Of a stretch of DNA of 64,000 nt, positions 47,132 through 60,300 are shown one piece after another (the stretch's first letter is position 1; each line of letters begins with the position of its first letter). The notes below the pieces were generated by a model, which was not told the origin of the DNA, searched no databases, and saw only the letters and a program-made list of their open reading frames with translations. The stretch lies in the NCBI GenBank assembly GCA_016858145.1, contig JAEHOE010000006.1:744001-808000 (forward strand). Direction: 5' to 3'. The DNA comes from Edaphochlamys debaryana. Taxonomy: Eukaryota > Chlorophyta > Chlorophyceae > Chlamydomonadales. The position numbers were made by a program, and so were the translations under genes.

Positions 47132-48180
47132 ATGGCGGAGGGCGCAGGCCCTTCCATTGCTCCAAATGACCCACGCTTGTCGCGCTGTGGCTTTGCGAAG
47201 CTGTCAGGCCCGGGGATAGAGTTCTTCATGCGCAAGTATGAGATCACCGTCGGGCGTAACAGCAAGAACAGCACTCTGGACCTCGGTGAGCTCTTGTGCG
47301 CATTTTGCGTGCTTCTTGCGGCTGCTGCCACCAGCAAGAGGCAATCGCAATGTCAGGCTCGCTTTGGGATCGTTGTCTTGGCGTGCGAGCCCCGCAGGCA
47401 CGGCCTGGCCCCAGGGTTGACCTGTCCCGCCTTGCCGCCCCTCTCTGCCCCCCAACAGCGCTGGGCGAGTCCACCACGCTTAGCCGGCAGCACGCCACCA
47501 TCCGCTACAACTTTGACACCAAGTGCTTCGAGCTGGTGGTGCTGGGCAAGAACGGCGTGACGGTGGAGAGTGCCGGCACCGGCGCTTCGCACCTCTACAC
47601 CCCGGACTCCCGGCCCACGCAGCTCAACTCCCGCGACCTCCTCATCATGGGGGAAAAGCGCTTCCACTTCCTGCTGCCCCGATCACAAGGGGGCGGTGCC
47701 CGGAAGCGCCGGCGGGTGGAGCCCTCGCCGGCGCCGCAAAGCGTCGGAGTCAGCACCGGCGTCAGCGCGGGCGTCAGCGCCGGCGGCCCCGTCGCAGTGC
47801 CCGCCGCTGCCCCGGCCGGGCCACACCCCTCGGCGGCCCCGGCCCCCAGTGGCCCTCCTGGAGGGGTGCCCGTCGCCAACCTGGCACCCGCCTACCCCAC
47901 CAACGTGCCCACGCCTGCCGCCGCCCCCGTTGTCGCGTCGGCTCCCGCTGCGGTGGCGGCAGCAGCTGCGCCCCTGCCCCAGGCCGTGCCCGCGCCGGCG
48001 CCAGTCGTTCAGCAGCCGCCCGCGGTGGCGGCAGCAGCACCAGCAGCAGCGCCGGCGGCTGCTGTGCCGGCGGCAGATGACGAGGATGCGCTGATCACGG
48101 CCGGTCCTGGTCTGTCATACGACAACGGGGCGCCGTACGGGTACGACGGGGGCAACAACGGCTTCGCGGGGGCGTTTTGA
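47132..48180 (+). CDS. FHA-domain nuclear protein
   Basis: Phosphothreonine-binding forkhead-associated protein. Two exons, 47132-47285 and 47459-48180, give 291 aa. The FHA domain spans ~20-130: KYEITVGRNSKNSTLDL, then TLSRQHATIRYN and LVVLGKNGVTVE, with the conserved Gly-Arg, Ser-x-x-His and Asn-Gly residues present. RKRRRVEP right after it looks like a nuclear localisation signal. The rest (~140-291) is Ala/Pro-rich with a short acidic patch (ADDEDAL) near the end. The plan resembles plant FHA2 and the N-terminal FHA of yeast Fhl1-type transcription factors; assignment beyond FHA domain is inference. ATG follows shortly after a stop-rich region and no better upstream start is seen. Confidence 0.85.
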
Positions 48181-48408
48181 GGAGGGTGGGGCAGCCAGGG
48201 AGCAGCCAGCTGCGGGGCACAGTATGGCGTTTGCAGGGGAGCCCAGGGAAGGCGGATTGAAGAGCAGGTGGCGTCGTGTGCTGTGGCGGGTGCGGTGGAC
48301 TTGAGGAAAGGGGACAAAGGGTTGGAGTCTCTGCGGTCCTCGCCAAGGCAGGCACGGAGGTCGATCCAGCTGGTGAGGACGGTGGTGGTGCGGCTGGTGT
48401 CTGGTAGC

Positions 48409-48413
48409 TGTAA
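48409..48413 (+). terminator. TGTAA poly(A) signal, FHA gene
   Basis: TGTAA 229 bases past the FHA stop, a usual distance for this class of alga. Confidence 0.5.
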
Positions 48414-48920
48414 TATGGATAAACCCGTACCACCGATCTGTTGGGGGCCCCATGGGAGCTGCGAAGTGTGTGCTCAAGTGGGCAGACTGCGAGGACAATG
48501 AACAAGACCACGTCTGCGCAGTTGAAACTGTCCAGCTCCACCCCCTTCTAAGCGCCAGCACGCTGCTCTTAACTAACTCTGGCTCTGCCTCGTGACGCCT
48601 CTTGCCTATGTATGAATGCCACGGCTCAACCCGCCTCCACACGCACGCCCACCGATTGCGGGCAGCCAATCCAGCTGCGCCACCACGGCGTTCATCGCCC
48701 GCCTGCATTTCGGCCCCTATGACGCCTCAGCATTCGGCGCACACCGCTAACAGCCCATCGCTCAGAGCAGGCCACCGCCGCCGCACTGTAATCTCGTGGA
48801 GCACCCTGCTCTTGCCGCCGCTTCCAGGCCAGCTTCCTCGCAGTCTCCAAGCCCCCCCCATTTGCATCCTCGACGAGGCACCGTCTCGCCCTGCCCCGAC
48901 CTGCTCCCACCCTCGCGGCC

Positions 48921-48988
48921 CTGCCGCATCCTTGTTAGCCCCTCTCGCCCCTGCCGCATCCTTGTTAGCCCCTCTCGCCCCTGCCGCC
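48921..48988. repeat. 30 bp tandem repeat, two copies plus part
   Basis: Unit CTGCCGCATCCTTGTTAGCC plus ten more bases, at 48921 and 48951 with a partial third copy from 48981. Confidence 0.9.
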
Positions 48989-50028
48989 AATCCGAAGCCC
49001 TGCCCCCTCTGTGCCCACCCTAACGATTCCCTCACTCCGCACCACGCCACCGACTAGGAGCCCTCCCAACACAGGCGGGCACGAAAGACGAGTGTGACTG
49101 CTTCCGAAACTCACACAGACCACAGGCCACAGACACAAAAGACACACGGAACGACCACGCATCAACATACGAATGGGATTATACCGTGCGCTCTGCGAGC
49201 GGCGGCGCAAAGCTGTCAGCGCCGAGCACCAACACAGGGCATTCAGCCAGCAGGGCGCAAGCCGGCCGCCGTAGGCGACCTAAGCCGGGGCGGCGGCGGC
49301 ATGGGCCAGCCACGGCAGGTGGCACGGCGGTGGGGGAGCGGTGGGGCTGTAGCCGCACCCGCACGGACCCAAAGGGGTGCCCCCTGCGGGAGCGCAGGGG
49401 CGCGGGTGGGCGGCGGCGATGGGGGAGACAGCGTGCCGTGGCCTCTTGGAGCGGGGCCGACGGCTTGGGCTGTGAGCGGTCGGCACCTGCAGGCTGCCGA
49501 GGAGAGGAGGTGCGGGGCAGCTGCGTGCCGATAAGGCGCAGGGCCCAGGGCAGCAGCGTGGGGACGTGGGAGCGCCGCGGGGAGGTGAGGCGGGTTGGGG
49601 GATGTAGGCGAGGGGGAGGCGGACTCGGCCGGGCGCTGTCGGCGTGGGCGGTGGCCTGAGACCAGCTGGGCGGGGGCTGAGGAAGGCCCCGTGAGGTGTG
49701 AGGTGTGAGAGTGGAGGCCGGCGGCGGGTAGGCTGTCACCTCTGAGGTCCCTGGACCTCGGAGGCGCCGGCTCAGCGAAGGCTGTGTGGAGCCTTGGGAC
49801 GGAGCCCTCGGGGGGAGCCCGGGAGGGCCGCCGCCGCCGCCTCGAAAAAATTATGGATGAATAGAGCAAGCCGCAAATTCTTCGCCCACGCGCCCCATGC
49901 ATGATGTATGTAGGGAGCTGCAGCGCGGGCCGGCCCCGCCGCGCGCGGCCCCTGCGCCAACGCCCGTTGAGCGGACAGCGCAGGGCAGGGGCCGCGCGTG
50001 GCGGGGCCGGCCCGCACGCACCGCCGCC

Positions 50029-53000
50029 TCACCCCTGCTGCCCCGCCCAGCCCTGCTGCCCGCCGGCCCCTCCCCCCGTGCCGTTGGCCGCGGGCGCCTG
50101 CAGCTGCGCCGCCAGGAATGACAGGCAGCTCAGGTCCTCGCCCACGTAGCCTTCGGCCGCAGGGGCGGCAGCGCTGCCGGAGCGAGGCGGTAGCAGCGCC
50201 GCTGCCGCTGCCCCTGAGCCCGTCCCCGCCGTCCCCGCAGTACCCGCCGTGGCCCCGGTGGGGTTGGGGGCGCTGCGCCGCAGGTAGTTGTGGAAGTCGT
50301 TCAGGTGCTCGGGCAGCGCCGGAGGGACCACGCCCCACGACCCGAACCCCGACAGCACCGCCGCCGCCGCGCTGGCGTCGTGCGGCGTCACGCCGCTGCC
50401 GCTGCCGCCAAAGCCCTCCATGGAGCCCCGGCTCGCCGCCGCCGCCGCTGCCGCCAGCAGCACCCCGTGCCCACTGCCGCTGCCGCTGCTGCCGAAGCGG
50501 TTGTGCCCGAACCCGCCGCCGCCGCCGAAGGAACCCAGGTTCATTGCCGCCGGGATGCCGTCCGACGCCGCCGACGGCTCGCGCGTGACGAAGTCTCGGC
50601 CGATGCCGCCGCCGCCAGCCGCCGCCGCCGCGACGGCGGGGCTGAAGCGGTCGGCCCCGTCGACCACCATGTAGTCCCCCGTCAGGGCGTTATAGCCGCT
50701 GGCGGTGACGCCGCGGGAGGGCCCCCCGCTGCCCGCCGGGAGGCCGCCGGGGCCGCTGCCGCCCGCCGCCGCCGCGATGCCGTACAGGCCGCCGCCAGCG
50801 CTGGGGCGGGCGAACGGCGGCTCGTCTTCGTCCATAGCCTGAGAGGAGAAAGCGCCGGGCGGGGATCAAGGGAGGATCAGTGGGGGGGACAATATAACTG
50901 GCCGCATATGTGACTGTGCCTTCCTTCCCCGCTGCACGTCGCTCAGACCTCCGGACCCACCCTCGCGCCCCCGCCCTGCCCCGCCCCCGCCCTGTCCCAC
51001 CTGCAACACGTCGTCCGCCATCGCCACCGCCGTTGCCTCCGCCGTCGCCTCCGCCAGCGCGGCCGCCCGGTAGCTGCCGGCCGCCGCCGCGAAGAAGGAC
51101 GACATGTCCATCCCGCCCACGCCCCCCGGCCCCACGCCGCCTGCACCCCCCGCTGGCCCCGACACGCTGCCATTGTTGCCGCGCCCCGGGCCCAACCAGT
51201 TGAGTGTCGACATGGAGCCCCCAGGCGGGCGCCCGGCCCCTGCCGCCGCCGCCAGCGGCAGACCCGAGAAGGTGCCGACTCCGGCGGCCGAGGCGCTGCC
51301 GCCGCTGCCGTAGGCCAGGAGCGACTGCGGCGCCAGCGCGCCGCCCGCTGGCTGCACGCGCTGCTGCAGGGACGCAGGCAGGCCGGCGAAGGCCGCGGCG
51401 GCGGGGGCGGAGCTGCTGTTTACGTTGGTGTTGTTGTTGTTGGCCGTGGTTGCGGCGGCAGTTGCGTGCGGCGAGGTTGAGTCCACGTGCCCCGCCGCCG
51501 GCTCCGCCATGAGCATGGGCTGCGCCGACAGCCGCCGACCGCTGCCGGGCCGCCCCCCGCTCGTGCCCGCGCTCCCTGCTGCCGTCGCCAGGGTCGCCGG
51601 CGCCCCCACAGACGTCCGCCGCGTGCCCACCGGTAACAGGCCACCTCCCCCGCCGCCGCTGCCGCTGCCGCTCGTGCCGGTGCCGGTCCCTGCGCCCGCG
51701 CCCGTGGCCGGGCCGTGCAGCATGTGTTGGAGCAGGCCGATGGTGCCAGCGCCGGGCAGCTCGCCGACCGCGGGCGAGGGCGGCCGCACGGGCACCCAGC
51801 CCAGCATGCCGGTGCCCGTGGCCCCGGCGCTGCCGGCCCCCTCCAGGCCTGCGATGCGCGGCGAGGGCGGCAACGTGGCGCCCTGCCCCGAGGTGGGGCT
51901 GGTGAGGCCGCTGCTGCCGAAGCCCGGGTAGCCGGCCAGGGCGCCGCCCGCGGCGCCGCCGCCCAGGCCCAGGCTGAGGATGAGGCCGGGCGGGGGCGCG
52001 GCTGCTGCTGCGGCGGCGGCTCCGTGCAGGTGCAGCTCGCCGCCTGCGCCCGAGAGGGCCGAGGGGGAGCGGACGATGGCGAGGCCCGAGCCGTCTCGGG
52101 AGGTGTCGCGGCTGTGCTGGTGGGAGGTGGGCGCCAGGGAGGAGCCCCCGCCGCTGGGCACCTTGGACAGAATGCCTGCGCCGGCAGGGGGGAAGAGGAC
52201 GCAGGGGGGATTGATGGAAAGGGAGCGAGCGAGCCGAGGCTTCCAAGTGGCGATGGTACCGGTGGGTTAGATGGAGAACGCTACTACGGGGGCCCCAGCG
52301 CTTATAAGCCCCAAAAGGAAACATCAGAGCACAGCACCGCAGCCCGCAGCTCCACCCAACCTGCAACCCACCCCTGAGGTCCTGGCTGATAGCCTGGTGG
52401 TACAGCGGCCCCGGCCCGCTGCCGCCGCTGCTGGTGCGGGCCAGCGCCGCCAGCGCCGAGCTGACGGAGGCGGGCCGCGGCAGGCCGCCGCCGTGCCCCC
52501 CGCGCGGCGGCTGGTACACAATCTCGTCCTCCTCCTCCGCGTCACCACCCCCGCCCCTGCCCGCCGCCCCCGCGCCACCGCCCGCGTTGGCGCTAAGCGA
52601 CGGTCGGCCGCCGCTTCCGGCCGCCGCTGCACCCAGCGGACCCGTGAAGGCTGGCGCGCTGGTGCCGTTCAGCTGCTGCTGGCTGCGCCCCAGGACCGCC
52701 GCCGCGGCGGTTGCCGCAGGCGGGTGCGCCTCCATGGGGCCGCCGCCGCCGCCCGCCTGCAGCATGCGCGGCAGGGGCGGCTGCGGCGGGGCGACGGGCG
52801 CGGTCTGCGCAGCTGCGCGGGTCGGGGCCGCGCCGCCAAAGGCGTGCACCTGCGGCGGCGGCGCGCCGGCATGAGCCACGCCGGCGTGGGGAGGCCCCGC
52901 GGCGCCCGTGTGCGGCTGCGCATGGCCGTGGCCGTGGCCCTCCGCGTGGCCGTCGTGGCTGCCGGTGCCCAGCGTGCCGCTGCCCGTGCGCCCGTGCACG

Positions 53001-56000
53001 CCATTGGCCCAGGCGGGGTCCGCCTGCCACCCGGCAGCGGCCGCATGCCCGCGGCCGCCTGAGGTGGACGTCTGCAGTGCCCCGGGGGCGTGACCGGGGC
53101 CGTGCTGTGCTGCGTGCTGCGTCGCCGTGAGGGGCGCGGCAGCCGTGCTGTGGTGCACCGCTGCGTCCATGGCGGCGCGGAAGGAGCGCACGGCGCGGGC
53201 CAGCTCCCGGGCGGCGCCCGCGGCCGTGGGCGGGGCGGCGGCGAGGGGCGGGGGCGAGGGCGCGTTGGCGGCGACTGCCAGTCCCGCGGGGCCACCCCGG
53301 AAGGGCCCCAGTGCGTCGTCGAGGTGCCTGCGGAACCCGAGTGGGGGGAGGCAAGAGCATGCATATCAGTCAAAGATGCCAACCTGGAGCATAGTCCCCC
53401 TCCTACCTGCCACCTGCAGCCCCAGCAGCCTGTGCCCCTCCTGCAACCGCCATTGAATATCATGCACGCTAGTTGACCAGACTCCCATGCCACCCCACCC
53501 GCCCCGCCGCCGCCCCGCCCCGCCCCACCGCAGCGCCTGCAGCATCCTCGCCACCCGCACCGCCAGCACCGCCGCACCGCCCGAGGGCGCGTCCGCGGCC
53601 GCCGGCCAGCCCGCCGCCACCGCCAGCACCGGGGCCAGGGGGCCGAAGCCCACCAGCTCAGAGTCCTCGGGCAGGGAGCGGTGCCGCACGGCGGGGTCCT
53701 GCGGGTCAGGGTCAGAGCATGCAGGGTCAGGGTCCAGTGCACCCGCCTCCTAACACTGTCCACGTCCCCGCCACTGCCACCGTTCTGCCACCTGGCCTCC
53801 CCCGTCGCGCCCCCCGCCCTGCCACGCGCCTGCCAGTCTTGGTCGTGCGCCCGCCGCCGGGTGAGGTCGGACAGGTGCGCCGCCAGCCGCGCCGCCGCGT
53901 GCAGGAAGGCCGCCCGCGCCGCCACCTCCGCCACCACCTCGGGTGGAGCGGGGCCGCTGCCGGTGCCGCCCAGCGGCTGCTCGGGCGACGCCACCAGCTG
54001 CGGGTTGGCCACCATCCACGTCAGCATGACGTGGCACGCCGTCGACACGGCGCCGAAACCCGGCTCCACGTCCCCCACGCCCCCGCCCGCCGCCGCCGCC
54101 TCCGCCATGGACGCCGTACACCCCGCCACCACCGCCGCGAACCGCAGCGCCACCGCCATCGCGTGGCACCGCAGCTCCGACCGAACCGCGGCGGCCGCGT
54201 AACCCCCGCCTCCGCCGCCTCCGCTGCCCGCCTGCCCGGCGCCTCCGCCAGGTCCCGCGGCGCCACCTCCTGCTCCGCCGCCGCCGCTGCCCGCTACGTT
54301 GTGGACCGCAAACACGGCCATAATGGCCAGGTGGAAGAGCAGCTGGTCGGCCTCGGGGGCCTTCTGCAGGGAGGCCCGGCAGCTGGGCTGGGACAGGAAG
54401 GACTCCAGGTCGCGGAGGGCCGCCCCAGCCACGTCGCCCAGCTGCTCGAGGTTGATGCGGTCGAACAGCAGCCCCGCCAGCCGCACGAAGCGAGTGGACA
54501 CGTCAGCGGCCGCACCGGCGGCGGCGCGGGCCTCTGCGTCCGGCCCGCCCGCCAGCGCCGCGGCGGCGTGGGCCGAGGCGATGGTGCTGTACCTGCAGGC
54601 GGCCAATGCCCAGGGGGGGAAGAAGACGGGTGAGGGTTGCATGCACGCGGCGCCGCCAGGACACAATAGCAGCGGGAGTTACATAGACGCCCCAGCCGAG
54701 TGTCTGCACAGCTGGTCGCCGACCCAAGCGAGGGCTGCCCAGCCCCGCCTGCTCTCTGCCCGCCTCCCCCTATTGACCCCGCTGCACATCCCCTCTTCCC
54801 GCCTCCCCCCTGCCCCTGCCGCCACCGCCCCGCTGCCACCGCCCCGCTGCCGCACCTGCCCCGGTTCTTCTCGAACAGCAGCAGCAGGTTCTCCCGCGCC
54901 GTGGCGAAGGGCAGGGCCACCGCCAGGCTGCGGAAGTAGTAGTACACGGCACGCAGCTCGTCGCCCGTGTAGTACGACATGACAGCCATCTGGGTGGGGT
55001 GGGGTCAGGAGAGAGAAGGATTGATGGGAGGGCAGAACGGTGATTTTGCTACATGTGGGGAACTCACATCAGCCTGGCGCGAAGCCGCTTGCAAGCCCCG
55101 GCGGCCCCCCTCTCTCCCTCCCCTCCCCTCCCCGCACCTGGTTGTAGGGATTCCCCGAGCCGGGCAGCACGCGGGCCGCCTGGCGGTAGTACGACATGGC
55201 CCGCTCCCACAGCGGCCGCGCCGAGGTGGGCCGCTCCTTGAGCGCCATGCTCTGGTACCTGTGTGGGGTAGGCGGGTGGAGGGGGTGGAGGCAGGGAAGG
55301 AGGTTGGGTCGGCGCAGGTGCGTGAGGGCAAGCACGCATGAGCCAGGGACCGACCACTCCGCCCTGACATCATGCTCGCCACCCTTCACCCTTCAAGCTC
55401 CTGCGAAAAGGTTTAGCACTCCCAGCCCTGGACCTCCACCCCCTTGTTGCTCCCCAGGCCCAGCCCCAGTCATCCCCAGCCCCAGCCCTCCCCCGCACCT
55501 GCACAGGTCCCCCAGGTAGATGAGGCAGCGGTGCACCGAGGGCCGCACGTCCGGCAGCCGCCCGCCCGCGGGCGTCACGGCCCGCGGCACGCACTCCTGG
55601 ATCTCGTTCTGCAGCGCCGCGTCCACGTCCACGCTGGCGCCCACGGAGCCGTACACCCACTGCAGCTTCCACACGGTCTTGCGGTAGAAGGCCAGCGCGT
55701 CGTCCAGGAACCGCAGGTAGGCGCTCGTGGTGCGGGCCAGCTGGGCGCGCGCCTCCTCGGGGCTGGCCAGGACCGCAGCCGGCGTGGCGCCGCCTGCGCC
55801 CGGGGCCGCGTGCGCGCCCTTGGCCAGGCCCTCCAGCGCCCTCACGCGGGATCGGAACTCCTCGATGGGCTTGTAGAACACGGCTTTCCACAGGCACGGC
55901 TCCACGTCGTGTGCGCAGGCAAAGTCGTAGTGCCCGAACAGCAGCGCCTCGTAGGTGCCCTGCAGCGCCGCCCGCAGCCGCCGGACGTCCGGGTCCCAGA

Positions 56001-56259
56001 AGGATTTTTTGCGCAGCTCCGACCGCAGCCGCTTCTCCTGTTCGAGCGCCTGGTCCCAGAGAGGAGGGGAGGGGCCGCGGAAGGGCCCCGGCGGGCCCCC
56101 GGGCCCGTGGCCGGCGCCGGCGCCGGGGCCGCCTCCAGAGGTGCTGGAGGGGCCGCCCGCATGGCGGTAGGGCGTCAGCGGCGTGGGCTTAGCTCCTGCT
56201 GCGGCAGCGGCGGCAGCAGCAGCCGCTGTGGGGGAGCTCGAGCCGGTTGGACGATACAT
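50029..56259 (-). CDS. SMG7: SMG7/EST1-like nonsense-mediated mRNA decay factor
   Basis: Eight exons, 56259-55499, 55258-55138, 54989-54856, 54592-53830, 53698-53529, 53327-52372, 52175-51001, 50838-50029, join in phase to 1629 aa. The 14-3-3-like/TPR part (~70-260) shows LEQEKRLRSELRKKSFWDPDVRRLRAAL, CAHDVEPCLWKAVFYKPIEEFR and RCLIYLGDLCRYQ. The EST1 central block follows: YRQAARVLPGSGNPYNQMAVM, then YYTGDELRAVYYYFRSLA and PFATARENLLLLFEKNR, close to the family consensus. SMG7 binds phosphorylated UPF1 and recruits decay enzymes. The C-terminal ~1000 residues are Gly/Ala/Ser-rich with no domain seen. The intron after 53830 appears to start GCGCGT; the phase fits only that site. The start ATG at 56259 precedes MYRPTGSSSP. 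Divergent from the ABCG copy. Confidence 0.88.
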
Positions 56260-57323
56260 CGCGAGAGCCGGGAGGCGTAGCGTTGGCACCACGCAGGGAA
56301 GGGAACGCGAGCGCCTGGCGCCGCCAGGCGGGGGGTTGGCAAGCTTCTGGGCCCCGAGGAAAGCGCCTGAAATGCGCCGTCCCTGCCCTCACAGCGCTGT
56401 GGATCGCCTGAGGGTCCTAGCCCTGGGTAGCGGCCTCGCAGCCGCGCAGCTGCGAGCGCTCTAGACGCTCCGCATGGATGCTCGTGTCGCCAGCACGTCC
56501 CGTAAGACCCGGAAGCTTGGGTCGGCCGCTGGCGTTATCTGCCGAACTGTGACAAGTTGAGCACGAGGGCCGCTGAGCAGCCTGGCCCTCGGCGCCAAGT
56601 AAGCCCGCCGGAACCGCGACCAGCACCACACGCCCCTGAATCTCTGCGTTGTGCGTGCAGCAGCAGAGCTTGATGCAGAGAACCTGAATGAGGGTGCAGG
56701 GGACAACGTTGCGATGGCACATGCTCGCGAGGCCGCTCCATCGGCCAAGAGCTAGAAGCCGGCGCTTGCATGCTCGTGTGAAGAGCTCAAGCATGGCAGG
56801 GACGGAGACCATGGTTGCTCCACAGCAAAGCCCGCTCGGGCCCACATCAGTGCCCTCTGCCCTCCCGCTCCAGAAGTCCCAGAGCTTACCTCTGCTGCCT
56901 CCAGGCGTGTGATCTGAGCGGGACGTCGCTCCAGGCACACTGTCGTGGCGGGCTGCACCACGGACCGAACGCGCTGTGTCACGGCCGTCTAACGTGCACT
57001 GGTGTAATAGTGAACGCACGCCAATCCCTATGCTATTATGGCCGTCCAAGGTGGCGCAACGCTGTTGGTGCGGATGAAGGGCCGATTCAAAGTCTTTTGC
57101 ACCAGCTTCCCTCTTTTCACAGCTTCACAGCGATTGCAAGCAGAGGATTGAATCACTAAGGCCTTAGCTCAAGCCTAAACCACCCAAAACACGTTCGGCC
57201 AAATGCCATTCCGGGGCCTGGGATTAGTAGAGGAGGAGATGGGAGTGGTGGTGTGGGGGCTTGCCATTCGGCCTCGAGGTAGCGGTGGGTCGGCAGCACC
57301 TGCCCACCAGCCCTAGCACCGTG
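56260..57323. promoter_or_regulatory. Divergent intergenic region, SMG7 (-) / ABCG (+)
   Basis: 1.06 kb between start codons facing away from each other. No exon chain seen. The stretch 56960-57180 is relatively AT-rich for this window. Confidence 0.5.
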
Positions 57324-60300
57324 ATGCGGGCCAACAAAGTGGTGGCGGAGGATGCCGTGGAGTCTGCCAGGGCGGACGGCAGCCCGACGGGCGCCCCGCC
57401 AGGCACCGCCGCTGTGACGGTCACGCTCCAGGTAGGACCGCCTGGCGCCGGCGGTGCCAACCGACCACTGCCCACAACGGCCAGCTTCCACATTGGCTTC
57501 CCCTGCCTTCGTGTTCCCCCTCAGCTCTGCCTCACCCCCCCCTGCACCGCCCCCAGGCCGTGTCCTTCCTGGTCCGCAGCCGCGCCAAGGGCCCCGACGG
57601 CCGCCGCCCCGACCTGCCCCTGGTGGACCGAGACAGCGCCTGCTTCCTGCCGGGAAGGCTGTCAGCGCTGGTGGGAGGGGAGGGGGAGGGGAGGGGGACA
57701 GATCGAGGGGCGAACTAGGACCAAAGGGCCTGAGTTCGGCCTCGTGTGTTTGATATACCAGAGCCCCTCACACCCTCACGCCGTCTCCCCCAGATGGGTC
57801 CCTCCGGCTCCGGCAAGACCACCCTGTTGGACCTGCTAGCGGGTCGCAAGACGTCGGGGCGGCGCGAGGGGGCGGTGCGCTTCAGCGGCATACAGCCCAG
57901 CCGGGAGTACCAGCGGCGGTTCGGAGGATACGTGGAGCAGGTGCGTGGGGTGCGGGGGGATGGAAGTGCATCACCAGCCCCTTTCCCGGCCTGATCACCT
58001 GCCTCCGTACACCGTACCATCCCCCCCTCCCCAGTTCGACACCCTGCTCCCCATCCTGACCGTTCGGGAGATGCTCCTGTACACGGCCGAGCTCAAGCGC
58101 CCCCTCAGCGAGCCACTCGCGGCCAAGAGGCAGGCGGTGAGGGAGGGGGTGGGATGGGCGCAGATAAGGATGAGGGCTGAGGTAGCCCACCTTCCCTGAA
58201 CACCCCCCTATTCCCTCCCACTCCCTCCCCCACTCCCCCCCAGGTGGAGGCGCTGCTGTCCCGCCTGGCCCTCGACAGCTGCGCAGAGGTGGGGGGGCGG
58301 GGGGCAGGGGGGAGGGGCCTGTGTTACCCAGGGCCAACGTCAGATACCGTAGGAAGCGGTCAGCCCCTGCCCCCCCGTACTCCGTACCCCCCCCCCAGGT
58401 CCGCATCGGCTCCCCCATGTCCCGGGGCATCAGCGGGGGCCAGGCCAAGCGAACCAACATCGCCATCGCCCTCATCACCAACCCCCGAGTGCTGTTCCTT
58501 GGTGGGGGCGGGGGGAAGGGGAGGGGTGCAGCAGGGGCGTTGGAGCCTTCGTCACCTGCCCTCCCGACCTGCTTCACCTCATGATTGCCCCCCCCCCTTC
58601 CTGCCCCTTCCCAGACGAGCCCACCACGGGCCTCGACTCGTACACAGCGAACGAGGTGAGGCACGCTGTGGGGGAAAGGGGTGGAGCCTGGGGCCCACAT
58701 GGGGGTCAATATACGCCCACGGCCCCCTGACTACCCCTCCCCCTCCCCCTCTCCCGTCCCCCCCCCAGGTGATGCTCGCTGTTCAGTCTGTGGCCCGGGG
58801 CGGGGTGACGGTTGTGTCCACCATCCACTCCCCCACCGCCTTCACGTACTCGCTGTTCGACACGTGAGCACAAGGGGGGAGGGGAGAGGGGGCTGGGGCT
58901 GGGGAGGGTCTGGGGAGGAGCGGTGGGAGGGTGGCGCGGGGGTATGCTTTGAACCCCCTCACCCCCCCCCCTCACCCCCTCCCCACCACCTCCCAGTCTG
59001 CATATGCTGGTGGGCGGGCGCTCCGTGTACCTGGGCCCCCCGGACGCATCCGCGGTGGCCTACTTCACGGACAGCCAGCCCTCCAGGCAGCTGCACCCGG
59101 ACGGAATTGCAGGTGAGCGGGCGGGTGTGGGAGGGGGGGCACAGCTTGTCACTCGGCCTGGAGGTCCCTGGTCCTCAGCTCTGCCCTGCGATTCTCGGCC
59201 GTCGAGCCACACCAATCGGCGGCGCAGCTGCTCAGTGACCGGTCCGGTCCGGACTCGACTGCGTGGCGGTGCAGCCCCTCGACAACCCGCCCCCCGCCTC
59301 CCACCCAGCACAGCTGTCGTCGCTTTGACACTCCCCCTTCGACCCGCTCAGCAACAACACCTCCTTCAACCCCCCCTGCCGCCCCCCCAGGCCTGCACGT
59401 CGGCTCCAACAGCGCCGAGCTGCTCACCGCCCTGGTTGCGGAGGCGGACAGGGGGGGCATGGCGAGTGGGGGGGGGGGGCGGTCACGGAGGAGGGGAGGG
59501 GTGTGGGGAGGGAGGCTGGGCAGGTGTTGTAGGCGGCCTCGCTTGGGCTGCAAGTGAGCCAGCTGCTTGTGTTTCGTCGTACGGTAGCACGGGCTTGTAC
59601 TGCTGAAGGTGCCTGAGAGGTCCTCGTGGTGGTCGTACCCCCCCTCGTTCCCCCCAGGGCCCCTCCCTGGCCGACGCCTACGCCTCCTCCCCCTGGCCGC
59701 GGCCAATGCGGCGGAGCTGGCGGCACAGCTGCAGGCCTTCGGGGCCGCACAGCTGCCCAAGGCAAGTCGGGTGGGGGGGGCAGGGGAGGGGCAGGAACGG
59801 GGTGCGGTTCCTATGGCCACTGACACCCTCCCTCCCCCTCCCACCCCCCCACCCCCTGTCAGGACCTGGCTGCCGAGCTGGCGGTCACTCGGGCCACGGT
59901 CACCCCCTGGTGGTGGGGCATATGGGTGTACGGCAAGTACAGGTGAGACTGCGCGTGGTTGTACGGCACGTACCGATACAGCAGCAGAGAAGCTCATGCG
60001 TGGAAAGTGGGACGTGTGCCCGGCCCCGATCCCCCTTCCGTCCCTGATGGGAGGAGTACCTGCGCCCGACCATCGCCTCCCGCCCTTACTCCCATCTGTC
60101 CTAGCCCCTTCCCACCTCCCCTACTCCCCTTCCCCTAATCTCCTACCCCCCCTACCCCCCTACCCCCCTACCCCCCAGGTCCGCACGGAACTACACCAGC
60201 CCCACCTTCCTCCTGCAGCGGGTGGGTGGGCGAGGGAGTGGGAGTGGGCGCCCAGAGCTGCCGCGCCCTGGCCCCAACCTCGGCCCCCGCCCCTGCCTGC

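Larger units (their letters stand above)
48181..50028. other. Intergenic between convergent FHA and SMG7 genes
   Basis: 1.85 kb holding both 3' UTRs. Frames on both strands around 49180-49900 overlap and show no domain. No exon chain seen. Confidence 0.5.
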
